Source: Drosophila miranda (taxonomy: Eukaryota > Arthropoda > Insecta > Diptera > Drosophilidae). From it: a stretch of 64,000 nt of DNA. The stretch is taken from the NCBI RefSeq assembly GCF_003369915.1, contig NW_022881625.1, positions 10,278,088 through 10,342,087 of the forward strand. Reading direction: 5' to 3'. Each line of letters starts with the position of its first letter. Within the stretch, counting starts at the first letter, position 1. The position numbers were made by a program, and so were the translations under genes. The notes beneath the pieces were generated by a model. That model ran no database searches and was not told where the DNA came from. It worked only from the letters and a program-made list of their open reading frames with translations. Positions 34,651 to 46,494 of this stretch are shown piece by piece.

Positions 34651-35622
34651 TATACCCGATACTCAAAATGAGTATTGTCCGTCTGTCCGTCCCCTTCAGC
34701 GCCTAGTGCTCAAAGACTATAAGAGCTAGAGCAACGATGTTTTGGACCCAGACTTCTGTGGTATGTCACTGCTACAAAAATATTTCAAAACTTCGCCCCG
34801 CCCACTTCCGCCCCCACAAAGGACGAAAATCTGTGGCATCCACAATTTTAAAGATATGAGAAAACCAAAAACGTAGAATTGTAGAGAATGACCATGTCTT
34901 TAAGACTGCGGAATCTGAATTGGATCGTATTATTATTATAGCCAGCATCAAAAAAACAATTTCATTTTTTCTCGCCCTGTCTCTCTCTAACACACACGTA
35001 GCATAGGCGGCTTTGCTTAGAGTAAAACATTAGCGCCTAGATCTCAGAGACTACAAAAGCTAGAGCAACCAAATTTGGTATCCACACTCCTAATATATCG
35101 GACCGAGACGAGTTTGTTTCAAAATTTCGCCACACCTCCTTCCGCCCCCGCAAAGGACGAAAATCTGGGGATATTCAAAAATCTCAGAGACTATTAAGGC
35201 TAGAGTAACCAAATTCGGTATCCGCACTCCTGTTAGATCTTACTATAAAACGTGTATCTCAAAATTTCGCTCCACCCCCTTCCGCCCACACAAAGGACGA
35301 AAATCTGTTGCATTCACAATATTGCACATTTGAGAAAACTAAAAACGCAGAATCATAGATAATGACCATATCTATCAGATTGCTGAATCTGAATCTGGAT
35401 CAGATCAGATCATTTTTATAGCCAATAGGAACAAATCAATTTGCAGTGGCTACGCAGCGCCCGACGTCACGCTCAGACTGATTTTCTGTCTCTCTCGCAC
35501 GCACTCTTTGTCGTGTCGTTTAATATTAGCGGCGTCTGCCGGAGGAGAGCCATACTGACTTAGTATCGGGTATAACCGTAGAGTTGCGGTGTCCGCAGCA
35601 ACTCACAACGTTCCCCCTCGTT
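34651..35622 (+). mobile_element. D13: DINE-1-like copy
   Basis: Counterpart of D1 between R and X, with the same roughly 150-bp internal deletion and no 33-bp deletion. The hairpin end runs into the T-run of X2. Confidence 0.75.
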
Positions 35623-36529
35623 TTTTTTTTATAACTAAGTGGGTGTGAGTGTTTGTTACGCAAGGCATTCTAGTAGGACTAAGTAGGCACTTGCGTGCCC
35701 TTTAAGAGTACTAACACTTTTCTAAGAAGCTTGCCACCAAGACATCAAGACAACAGTAATTTTGAAAACCCTCATGCAATATACGAATGTAATAAACTTT
35801 AATATTTATGTACATATGTATGTACATAAGATATTTTATAATTGAATTAGAAAATTTATGGGTATTGTCCATGAGAGTATTCAAGGTGCGACCGGCATCT
35901 AAATTTTTGCTTTGCAGATTCCCAATTGACAATTGATTTGAAATATATGTAAAGGACAATGTATCAAGCAGTTAGCACTATCCCATCTAAATTAACATTT
36001 GAACTTAAGATACCATCGATAAGACCTAACCGATATAACCAGACTTAACCGATGTTTAAAAGACCTAACCGATAAGGGGTTATCGATACGGGAGTCGGTT
36101 GTTGGAAGTAGAAGCAGAAAGTTGAACAAAAAGTAGGAAGAACAGACTCATTAATTGCACATCTTAAATCATACACTTTGTACTCTTTTTCGAAAAACAC
36201 TATTAATAAACGATACATTATTATTAATCTTACATTTGGGGGCTCGTCCGCGTCGAATACAGAGCTCGGAGTGTGTGAAAAAGAAAAACAGAAGAAAGCA
36301 GAAGCTGATGCAAGAAGAGGATTGTTGAAAAGTTGTTAAAGTTGTTGTTTGTAGCTACATAAAGTTGTAAAGTTGTTGTTGGTGGCTATAAACATTAAGT
36401 TGAACAATCCAAATTCTGTGAGCCTAACAGTAGACACGGAGTTTAATAAAAGATCGGTCGTTTAATTCGGTTGGAAAATTGTGAAATTCATTGTCGCGCC
36501 GCAGCGTCGCCTTGTCCGTGCGCAGTACG
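35623..36529 (+). mobile_element. X2: LTR-retrotransposon 5' fragment
   Basis: Near-identical to X1: T-run, LTR, TGGGGGCTCGTCCG primer site near 36237, purine-rich leader, break into Q. No coding sequence. Confidence 0.55.
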
Positions 36530-37214
36530 CCCCCGATGCACGTACGAGTGTGAGCTTTCCACGTGTGCCAGTGTGGAGGAGGAGTACGTCACATAATCAA
36601 AAGCACAAATACTAAAACAAGCACTCAAACTGTCAAAGCGATGATTGATAGTGTTGACATTCGCTTTTTGGCTCCATCAATGCTTTCACTCACCCCAATA
36701 TTGAGTGAGATGAAAGTGGTCCGAGGGCAGCAGCACCGATAAGTAGGCAATGGAGAATTTGCATTGGCCGTTTGTTTTAGTGGCTGTCTGTGTTGACGTT
36801 GGTTAATGGCCAGTGTCTTATGTTTGCGCTGTTTGTGTTGGCTGCTCTGTTGGCGGGGGATGGAATGGGAAGGGGGAAATTTGCCTGCTCCCGTATAACC
36901 GCCCGGATACTTTAAACTTCCGGATCTTACGATCCGGGCGCGAGACGCTCCGAAGAGTCGACCGCATAGCATCTTGTGGGCGGTTTAAGTGGCTTTGTTG
37001 GAGCATTTGGCAGAGTGGCGAAGGATGGCAGTGTTCATTTTAGTCCTGCTCAACCGCATTTGGCATTTAGTGACGTTTGAAGTGGGTGGGGGGGGTGGGT
37101 GAGGAATTGGCTGGGCATTAATTGCCGAAGTTGGCGACCGATAACACACCGGCATTGATAAATGCAATTTGAATTTGTAGTGACTTTTTGGTGTGTTATC
37201 GGCTGGGGTATTTT
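36530..37214 (+). repeat. Q + R7 repeat
   Basis: X-linked R copy (R proper 36683-37214), matching R2. The outer end reads GGCTGGGGTATTTT where R2 has GGCTCGGG. Confidence 0.6.
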
Positions 37215-38177
37215 TATACCCGATACTCAAAATGAGTATTGTCCCTCTGTCCGTCCCCTTCAGCGCCTAGTGCTCAAAGACTATAAGAGCTAGAGCAACG
37301 ATGTTTTGGATGCAGACTTCTGTGATATGTCACTGCTACAAAAATATTTCAAAACTTCGCCCCGCCCACTTCCGCCTCCACAAAAGACGAAAATCTGTGG
37401 CATGCACAGTTTTAAAGATATGAGAAAACCAAAAACGTAGAATTGTAGAGAATGACCATATCTTTAAGACTGCGGAATCTGAATTGGATCGTACTGTTAT
37501 TATAGCCAGCATCAAGAAAACAATTTCATTTTTTCTCGCCCTGTCTCTCTCTAACACACACGTAGCATAGGCGGCTTTGCTAAGAGTAAAACATTAGCGC
37601 CAAGATCTCAAAAGCTAGAGCAACCAAATTTGGTATCCACACTCCTAATATATCGGACCGAGACGAGTTTATTTCAAAATTTCGCCACACCCCCTTCCGC
37701 CCCCGCAAAGGACGAAAATCTGGGGATATTCAAAAATCTCAGAGACTATTAAGGCTAGAGTAACCAAATTTGGTATCCGCACTCCTGTTAGATCTTACTA
37801 TAAAACGTGTATCTCAAAATTTCGCCCCACCCCCTTCCGCCCACACAAAGGACGAAAATCTGTTGCATCCACAATATTTTACATTCGAAAAAACTAAAAA
37901 CGCAGAATCATAGATAATGACCATATCTATCAGATTGCTGAATCTGAATCTGGATCAGATCAGATCATTTTTATAGCCAATAGGAACAAATCAATTTGCA
38001 GTGGCTACGCAGCGCCCGACGTCACTCTCAGACTGATTTTCTGTCTCTCTCGCACGCACTCTTTGTCGTGTCGTTTAATATTAGCGGCGTCTGCCGGAGG
38101 AGAGCCATACTGACTTAGTATCGGGTATAACCGTAGAGTTGCGGTGTCCGCAGCAACTCACAACGTTCCCCCTCGTT
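37215..38177 (+). mobile_element. D14: DINE-1-like copy at the R/H boundary
   Basis: Same insertion site as D2, D12 and D15 but 963 bp long, because it keeps the 33 bp (TCGTGTCGTTTAAT region) they have lost. It therefore represents the ancestral form of the insertion. It lacks a few bases (GAGACTAC) near 37610. Confidence 0.8.
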
Positions 38178-41100
38178 CTAATTGGCGTGGTATTTTTGGG
38201 TCATTAATGGCGTTGCCACTTGTCAGGTATTGGGGAATGGGTGATAGTTGGGAAAGAAGAAGAAGAGGGAAAGGTAAATATGCTAAAATAAATAACTAAA
38301 ATTAATTAAATTACATTACAGCTAAGGACAATCTATCTACAATTACTACAAATAAGGACTACAAAACTACAGAGATATATACAAGGTAAAACAAACAATA
38401 ATTACAATACATTTACACAACAATAAACATACTTAAATATCATTTATTTTTAACAGGAGGACAACTACAACAAAGCACCGGCCGGCATGGCAAACGCAAT
38501 GCAGAACATTGCGCCGCATACCGGCCGGCTCTGTTGTCCCCCTGTGCAGGATTAGTGGCACCATCTGCGATCTTTGGTGGCGATGGCTGGACTTGGAGAT
38601 GGCGTGCATCGTGGGCAAAGGTGTTCATTGACGAGCGGCTCTGGTCCGGCCGCCCACGTTGCATCTGTCGTTGGTTGGTGTTGGCTGCTGCACTCGAGTG
38701 GCACTGGTCCGGGCACCAAACTGCATTGTCGTTGTGCTGGCGTTGACATCGAAAAGTGATGCCAACGAATCATGATATTGGCCGCATCCAAGTGGCGAAC
38801 TGGTCCGGCCACCAGGATACGTTGTCGTTTTTGTTGTTGTTGGCCGCATCCGAGTGGCTGCTGGTCCGGCCACCCAGGATGCGCTGTCAGTTGGATTGGC
38901 CTGGCCTCCTCGGCCACGTTCATCGTCGGTTTGTAATGTCGTTTTGAGTGGCTGCTGGTCCGGCCACCCAGTTGAGGAGGTGTTTGCTTTGGCGTGTGAT
39001 TTTAATTTGTTTATTTGCAGGTACTTGTCGGCGTTTGGATGTTGTTGCTGGCGACCCTTGTCTGATTTGTGTTGGCTTAAGAGACGTTTGCGGGTGAGTA
39101 TTTGTGTTTATTGGCAGCCTCTCTCCTGATTCTCCTTCTTTTGCAGGATTTGCTGGCGTCCGGCGGCTCAACACCAGGCCATCCCGCCCTCACATAATTG
39201 GCATGAGAGACGGGTGTGACCCAGTGGAGCGGCAACAGGCGCCAGCATCTGTGTCGTCGTTGGAAATGGCTGCTGTCTGTTTGGAGTGGCGTGACGTCAT
39301 TGTGATGGTCGGTGGCAGCGTCATCAGAAAGGGGCCTCATATTCCGCCCATTTGGCAGGAAATTGTCAATATTGGTGGCGAGGCAGCTTCTTGTTGGTCA
39401 GCTCTGTCTGGTGATTGGCAGGTAAGTGTGGATTTTGTGTGTTTTGGCAGTCCTTCTTTGTTGTCCGTATTGACGTCTTTTTCTTTGTTGCAGTGGCTGG
39501 CCTCTGGACCGACGATTGGGCACATCAATGAGCGCCGCCCGATCGCATGCTTTCGCGTGCGCTGGCGATTTGGGCCCTCCACACTTGGCCCAGACCCTCC
39601 AGCTCGTCGAATGGATCGTGGTCGGTCCATTCGTCGTCATCTTCGTCGTCAATTGCTTCGCAGTCCATATCGGATTCGGAGTCCGATATGGCTGCGGCGT
39701 CATGGTGCGTATTTGGTGCTGGTCGTGGTGATGGCTGTGTGGATGCTGCTGCTGCTGTTGTTGTCCGTTGTGGCGGCACTCCTCCCGTGCTCTCGTCCCT
39801 TGCCTGCAGCAGGTTTGTCAGTTTTGTTGAAATTGCTGCCAGTTCTTCTTCCAGCTCTTCTTCTGGCATCTCTTTTCAAGATATGGGCACAGCTCCCATC
39901 GCACTGGGCGCCTGGCTGCTGCTGTAGCTGGGGTTGGCGTGGCTCCGGAGCACGATTTGGGATCGGCTGCATCGGCTGGACCCTCTGGTATTGGCGCCCC
40001 CTGGTCGATGGCTGGGGATGTTGGTCGCGATGCTGTAGCTGTTGTCGATGCTGCCGACCCGTTGGCGTTGGCGTTGCTGCTGCGGCTGTGGGTGGAGTGG
40101 CTGTGTGGGTGGCTGCTGCTGCAACTGTCGCTGTAGTGGCTGCTGGTGACGTTGTTGTGTACCCCACGGCCTGCATGCAGTCCCGGAACCAGTCAGAGGG
40201 CGTGGAATGGGGAAGACCTCGGATGAGGATCCTCAATCCTCTGTCCTCCACAGGCTGATGCCCGAACTCGCCGTGCCGGATGTCATTGGCAATGGCAAGG
40301 GTGTGTGTATTGGGAGTGGCAGTAGTTGTGTTGGTGTTGGTATTGGCGAGGGTGCTGGTGTGAGTGGCGGTGACGGTGTTGGTGTTTGTATTTGTGTTTT
40401 GTGTTTGCTGCCGCTGCTGGTGATGGCGGCCCCGTCGTCTAGCCTGCTTCCTCTCACCCTCACCGTCATCGTCACTCCCACTGTCGATGAGGGCGCGGCG
40501 TCGTTTTGGTGTTGGTGGGATTGGTGGCATATGTGCAGGCTGGGCATTGGCCCGGATCGACCCGCGGCTTGAACTCGAACCAAGTTCGACACGCAACGAG
40601 TTCGATCCGGTCGTGTGTGTGTGTGTGTGCGTGGCGGCCCTTTGGCCCGCTCTTTTTCGACGGCTTGCCGGCTCTCCTCTGTCTTCTCCCTCTCCCGTTA
40701 CTCCTGAACTGTTTTGTGCGTCCGAGAGCGTGAGAGGCGGGAAAAGCGGCAGTGAGAGCGGCGTCTTTTCGGCCTTTCCCTTTGTGTTTGGCGGGTTTTT
40801 GGGATTTGGCGGGGTTGCGGGATTTGCGGTTGGTATTGTTGGTATTGGCGCTGCTGTTGCTGCTGATGTGATGGGACTCGAGGGGGAGTGGCTGTGGCCG
40901 TGGATATATCGGCCATGGCAATGGCTGGGTACTCACTCGATGGATGGCTGTGGCGTCGGCGCTGCATTGGCTGGGGCGTTGGTTTTGGCGCCTGCGCCGA
41001 GGGCTCTGCTGCTGCTGCTGCTAATGGCGGTGTTGGTGCTGGTGTTGTTGGCTGCTGCTGCTGCTGCTGCTAGAGCGCCTCTGCGGGCCGCTCTGCCGCC

Positions 41101-41656
41101 GTCGCTGTGTCGTCTGGTTGACCCTCGTCTGGCCATTCCTCTGGTCATGGCTGGCTGTTGGTTTGTGTGTTGGCGATCTGCTGCCTGTTTGTTGTTTTTA
41201 ATTGAAAAGTCTCTTGTGTGTGTGTGTTTGTGTTTAATGTATTTATTGGCACTTTTATTCACTGCTTTCTCATCTATCACAGTTATCTCTTTTTGGTTTG
41301 CGATGTGGACGGGAACAAAAGCTTGTCATAGATAGTAATGGGTGTGGTGGAGGAAGGGCGGCACGGCACGGCACGGCACGGCACGGCACACAACAGACAC
41401 CACAAAAAGAACAGGGCAACACAGAAAAAACGTCAATGGCGACACGGCACAGAACAGTCAAAAAGCGACACGACACGAAACGGTTATAGACGTACGTCCG
41501 ACGATCGCGACCTCTCGAGCGGGTGGACGAGATGAGAGTGGCGGACGAGGTTCATGGTGGAACACTCATATGTCCACCAACTCCCATACTCTCCCCCTCA
41601 ACTCGACCGGCCCGATCGCCGATAATCTTTTACCGGTGATCTCACCCCCGGTTCCA
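38178..41656 (-). mobile_element. H5: full-length HeT-A-like element
   Basis: Near-identical to H1 over the whole length, in the same order between D14 and R8. The GGCAC run has six units. Antisense introns are at 39094-39146 and 39422-39493. Confidence 0.6.
39525..41148 (-). pseudogene. H5 gag-like gene, frameshifted
   Basis: Same layout as H1 gag. A short deletion in the CTCGAGGGGGAG stretch near 40880 adds a frameshift that H1 and H3 lack, splitting the central frame (40967-40698, 40936-40472 and 40596-39700). The last frame (39869-39525) has the coiled coil and the acidic DEDDDEWTD tail. The zinc-knuckle deletion is shared with H1 and H3. Confidence 0.5.
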
Positions 41657-42189
41657 CTTTCACTCACCCCAATATTGAGTGAGATGAAAGTGGTCCGAGG
41701 GCAGCAGCACCGATAAGTAGGCAATGGAGAATTTGCATTGGCCGTTTGTTTTAGTGGCTGTCTGTGTTGTCGTTGGTTAATGGCCAGTGTCTTATGTTTG
41801 TGCTGTTTGTGTTGGCTGCTCTGTTGGCGGGGGATGGAATGGGAAGGGGGAAATTTGCCTGCTCCCGTATAACCGCCCGGATACTTTAAACTTCCGGATC
41901 TTACGATCCGGGCGCGAGACGCTCCGAAGAGGCGACCGCATAGCATCTTGTGGGCGGTTTAAATGGCTTTGTTGGGGCATTTGGCAGAGTGGCGAAGGAT
42001 GGCAGTGTTCATTTTAGTCCTGCTCAACCGCATTTGGCATTTAGTGACGTTTGAAGTGGGTGGGGGGGGTGGGTGAGGAATTGGCTGGGCATTAATTGCC
42101 GAAGTTGGCGACCGATAACACACCGGCATTGATAAATGCTATTTGAATTTGTAGTGACTTTTTGGTGTGTTATCGGCTCGGGTATTTTT
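41657..42189 (+). repeat. R8 repeat (no Q, no DINE)
   Basis: Counterpart of R3. The outer end is again the uninterrupted GGTATTTTTCTAATTGG, the second empty version of the DINE site. One change (GAAGAGGCGACC for GAAGAGTCGACC) is private to this copy. Confidence 0.6.
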
Positions 42190-43532
42190 CTAATTGGCGT
42201 GGTATTTTTGGGTCATTAATGGCGTTGCCACTTGTCAGGTATTGGGGAATGGGTGATAGTTGGGAAAGAAGAAGAAGAGGGAAAGGTAAATATGCTAAAA
42301 TAAATAACTAAAATTAATTAAATTACATTACAGCTAAGGACAATCTATCTACAATTACTACAAATAAGGACTACAAACCTACAGAGATATATACAAGGTA
42401 AAACAAACAATAATTACAATACATTTACACAACAATAAACATACTTAAATATCATTTATTTTTAACAGGAGGACAACTACAACAAAGCACCGGCCGGCAT
42501 GGCAAACGCAATGCAGTACATTGCGCCGCATACCGGCCGGCTCTGTTGTCCCCCTGTGCAGGATTAGTGGCACCATCTGGGATCTTTGGTGGCGATGGCT
42601 GGACTTGGAGATGGCGTGCATCGTGGGCAAAGGTGTTCATTGACGAGCGGCTCTGGTCCGGCCGCCCACGTTGCATCTGTCGTTGGTTGGTGTTGGCTGC
42701 TGCACTCGAGTGGCACTGGTCCGGCCACCAAACTGCATTGTCGTTGTGCTGGCGTTGACATCGAAAAGTGATGCCAACGAATCATGATATTGGCCGCATC
42801 CAAGTGGCGAACTGGTCCGGCCACCAGGATACGTTGTCGTTTTTGTTGTTGTTGGCCGCATCCGAGTGGCTGCTGGTCCGGCCACCCAGGATGCGCTGTC
42901 AGTTGGATTGGCCTGGCCTCCTCGGCCACGTTCATCGTCGGTTTGAAATGGCGTTTTGAGTGGCTGCTGGTCCGGCCACCCAGTTGAGGAGGTGTTTGCT
43001 TTGGCGTGTGATTTTAATTTGTTTATTTGCAGGTACTTGTCGGCGTTTGGATGTTGTTGCTGGCGACCCTTGTCTGATTTGTGTTGGCGTAAGAGACGTT
43101 TGCGGGTGAGTATTTGTGTTTATTGGCAGCCTCTCTCCTGATTCTCCTTCTTTTGCAGGATTTGCTGGCGTCCGGCGGCTCAACACCAGGCCATCCCGCC
43201 CTCACATAATTGGCATGAGAGACGGGTGTGACCCAGTGGAGCGGCAACAGGCGCCAGCATCTGTGTCGTCGTTGGAAATGGCAGCTGTTGGTTCGGATTG
43301 GCGTGACGTCACGGCCATGGTCAGGCGGCAGCGTCATCAGATGAGGCCTCCTTTTCCGTCCCTTTGGCAGAAAATTGATGATGTTGATGGCGAGGCAGCT
43401 TCTTGTTGGTCAGCTCTGTCTGGTGATTGGCAGGTAAGTGTGGATTTCATGTGTTTTGGCCGTTTTTCGTTGTTGTCCGTATTGACGTCTTTTTCCTTTG
43501 TTGCAGTGGCTGTCTCTGGATCAACGATTGGC
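42190..43532 (-). mobile_element. H6: 3' half of an H element, joined to U
   Basis: Same structure and end point as H2, with antisense introns at 43106-43158 and 43434-43506. It lies directly upstream of U3 and T4. Confidence 0.6.
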
Positions 43533-43905
43533 ACCACATAGACGTCCCGGACTGACGGGGACAGACAGTTGGACAGCAAACTGACAGCGCCAACCGACTG
43601 CGAGCCCCAGCTCCAGCCCCACGTCCAGTCTTCCATCGAGGTCCCTTTGTCGGTGGAAAGTGCAGACGGACATACCACAGGCTTCTCCCAGCTGTCAGTC
43701 CGAGGCACTTTACATAACATATTCTCCTACGAGCATGATTCAAATAAAAGGTACCCCAATCGCAAAGCAGGCCTCGAAGTAGGCCTTTAATTGGACGTTA
43801 CAGGAACCCCACCCGTTCGTCATAAACAGTCGGGCTTTGGAAGGAAGCACATCTCGAAAAAAAAATAAAAAATAAATCCGTAAAATCGTTGTGAAAAAAG
43901 TAAAA
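43533..43905 (+). other. U3: T4 upstream flank
   Basis: About 370 bp between the H6 join and the T4 start codon, ending in the A-rich leader AAAAGTAAAA. In sequence it follows the candidate antisense exons of H6 on the same strand, so a transcript spliced through H6 could include it as 5' untranslated sequence. Confidence 0.45.
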
Positions 43906-44436
43906 ATGTCTGATGTGAAAATAAAATTCGATTGGGGCGACGCCAGTGTGGATCAGCCCATGCCACAGGCCTTCAAGGAGAAGGAGGTGGCCAAGGCCGG
44001 CTGCCACACCCCCCGGGTCTACCGCTTCAAGGACATCTACGAGGGCAAGAGGAAGCAGCAGCTGAGCAAGTGCCTCGAGGCGGAGCGCAAGCAGCGCGAG
44101 TTCCACAGCCGTCCAGTGCCCAACTTTCCCCAGATCCACGAGCGCCAGGCGGCCAAGCCCGTCGTCCACCGTGTCACCCAGCCGGTCACCCCCAACGTGC
44201 TCAAGAACTCTGCTCCGGCAGAGATGAGGCGCCGCCAGCGGCTGGAGTTGGAGTCCTCGCGTCCAGCTCTGAAGCCTCTGCCCAGCAACTTCAATGCCCA
44301 GACCTCGCAGAAGCAGGAGGCCCGTCGCCAGCAGCAGGAGCAGCGCCTCCGTAAGGAGCGTGAGGACTACCAGAAGCACCGCCAGTTGACCACGTTCCGG
44401 GCTAGTCCCAGCCCGTTCAGCACTACGCCACGTTAG
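43906..44436 (+). CDS. T4: TPX2-like spindle/microtubule protein, intact copy
   Basis: A 176-residue basic protein and the only complete T copy here. The ATG at 43906 gives MSDVKIKFDWG and follows an A-rich leader. Residues 66-74 (FHSRPVPNF) and 90-99 (VTQPVTPNVL) resemble the F-x-A/S-R-P-x-P and P-V-T/S-P motifs of TPX2-family microtubule-associated proteins. Residues 136-160 are a charged Gln/Arg/Glu helix, probably coiled coil. It is much shorter than vertebrate TPX2 and would lack the kinesin-5-binding end. In Drosophila the natural candidate is the short TPX2-like protein Mei-38, which acts on spindles; I have not aligned it, so no symbol is given. There is no intron. ATTAAA at 44544-44549 could serve polyadenylation. 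Upstream are U3 and the H6 antisense exons. Amplification together with repeats suggests selection on dosage or passive spread. Confidence 0.6.
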   Translation: MSDVKIKFDWGDASVDQPMPQAFKEKEVAKAGCHTPRVYRFKDIYEGKRKQQLSKCLEAERKQREFHSRPVPNFPQIHERQAAKPVVHRVTQPVTPNVLKNSAPAEMRRRQRLELESSRPALKPLPSNFNAQTSQKQEARRQQQEQRLRKEREDYQKHRQLTTFRASPSPFSTTPR

Positions 44437-44879
44437 TGGGGAGTGGCCTTCCTTTTTCCCGTCATCCCTTTGCCCCTTTTTCAATTTTGTTTTGTTTCTT
44501 TGTTTTTAAATTGTTGTTCAAATTTGTTTTGTTGTTCGAAGAAATTAAATTACTATAATCAGCACAGACGTACACCCATGAGTGCATGAGTGTGAATGAC
44601 TGCACAATCAATTTGTTCGGCATACCCTTGGCGAGGGGTACACCACCAAAGGGTCGAAACGAAACGCACCACAACGAAATCCACCACGAAAGGCTATCCC
44701 TCAGTTCGGTCTCCCAGGCGAGACCCATTTTCTGGTTTAAAATGGCTCGGGTCGGTGGCTCCATCAATCAAGTGGCCCCCGACCCAGCCCCAGGTCAAGC
44801 CACAGCCAATCCGCAGGGCAGGGCCACGCCCACGTGTGCCCGTACAAACAATTTGTTGTAAGTGTATCAATTGATGCGC
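44437..44879 (+). other. T4 downstream flank
   Basis: 3' untranslated and downstream sequence as after T1 and T3, with a few private changes (CACCACAACG for CACTACAACG). No gene. Confidence 0.45.
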
Positions 44880-45564
44880 CCCCGATGCACGTACGAGTGT
44901 GAGCTTTCCACGTGTGCCGGTGTGGAGGAGGAGTACGTCACATGATCAATAGCACAAATACTAAAACAAGGACTCAAACTGTCAAAGCGATGATTGATAG
45001 TGTTGACATTCGCTTTTTGGCTCCATCAATGCTTTCACTCACCCCAATATTGAGTGAGATGAAAGTGGTCCGACGGCAGCAGCACCGATAAGTAGGCAAT
45101 GGAGAATTTGCATTGGCCGTTTGTTTTAGTGGCTGTCTGTGTTGTCGTTGGTTAATGGCCAGTGCCTTATGTTTGTGCTGTTTGTGTTGGCTGCTCTGTT
45201 GGCGGGGGATGGAATGGGAAGGGGGAAATTTGCCTGCTCCCGTATAACCGCCCGGATACTTTAAACTTCCGGATCTTACGATCCGGGCGCGAGACGCTCC
45301 GAAGAGTCGACCGCATAGCATCTTGTGGGCGGTTTAAATGGCTTTGTTGGGGCATTTGGCAGAGTGGCGAAGGATGGCAGTGTTCATTTTAGTCCTGCTC
45401 AACCGCATTTGGCATTTATTGACGTTTGAAGTGGGTGGGGGGGGGTGGGTGAGGAATTGGCTGGGCATTAATTGCCGAAGTTGGCGACCGATAACACACC
45501 GGCATTGATAAATGCTATTTGAATTTGTAGTGACTTTTTGGTGTGTTATCGGCTGGGGTATTTT
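44880..45564 (+). repeat. Q + R9 repeat
   Basis: T-linked R copy (R proper 45032-45564), closest to R6. It is followed by a DINE copy and then H, without the X-Q-R-D block that follows R1 and R6. This marks exit from the repeating unit. Confidence 0.6.
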
Positions 45565-46494
45565 TATACCCGATACTCAAAATGAGTATTGTCCCTCTGT
45601 CCGTCCCCTTCAGCGCCTAGTGCTCAAAGACTATAAGAGCTAGAGCAACGATGTTTTGGATGCAGACTTCTGTGATATGTCACTGCTACAAAAATATTTC
45701 AAAACTTCGCCCCGCCCACTTCCGCCTCCACAAAAGACGAAAATCTGTGGCATGCACAGTTTTAAAGATATGAGAAAACCAAAAACGTAGAATTGTAGAG
45801 AATGACCATATCTTTAAGACTGCGGAATCTGAATTGGATCGTACTGTTATTATAGCCAGCATCAAGAAAACAATTTCATTTTTTCTCGCCCTGTCTCTCT
45901 CTAACACACACGTAGCATAGGCGGCTTTGCTAAGAGTAAAACATTAGCGCCAAGATCTCAGAGACTACAAAAGCTAGAGCAACCAAATTTGGTATCCACA
46001 CTCCTAATATATCGGACCGAGACGAGTTTATTTCAAAATTTCGCCACACCCCCTTCCGCCCCCGCAAAGGACGAAAATCTGGGGATATTCAAAAATCTCA
46101 GAGACTATTAAGGCTAGAGTAACCAAATTTGGTATCCGCACTCCTGTTAGATCTTACTATAAAACGTGTATCTCAAAATTTCGCCCCACCCCCTTCCGCC
46201 CACACAAAGGACGAAAATCTGTTGCATCCACAATATTTTACATTCGAAAAAACTAAAAACGCAGAATCATAGATAATGACCATATCTATCAGATTGCTTA
46301 ATCTGGATCAGATCAGATCATTTTTATAGCCAATAGGAACAAATCAATTTGCAGTGGCTACGCAGCGCCCGACGTCACGCTCAGACTGATTTTCTGTCTC
46401 TCTCGCACGCACGGAGGAGAGCCATACTGACTTAGTATCGGGTATAACCGTAGAGTTGCGGTGTCCGCAGCAACTCACAACGTTCCCCCTCGTT
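45565..46494 (+). mobile_element. D15: DINE-1-like copy at the R/H boundary
   Basis: Near-identical to D12 (both read GATTGCTTAATCTGG and have the 33-bp deletion), at the same insertion site next to H7. Confidence 0.8.

Noticed and set aside
43798..44484. 228-codon minus-strand frame opposite T4, and a similar one at 33041-33571
   Set aside because: It is the complement of the GC-rich T coding sequence and is Leu-rich. The plus-strand T frame has family motifs; this one has none.
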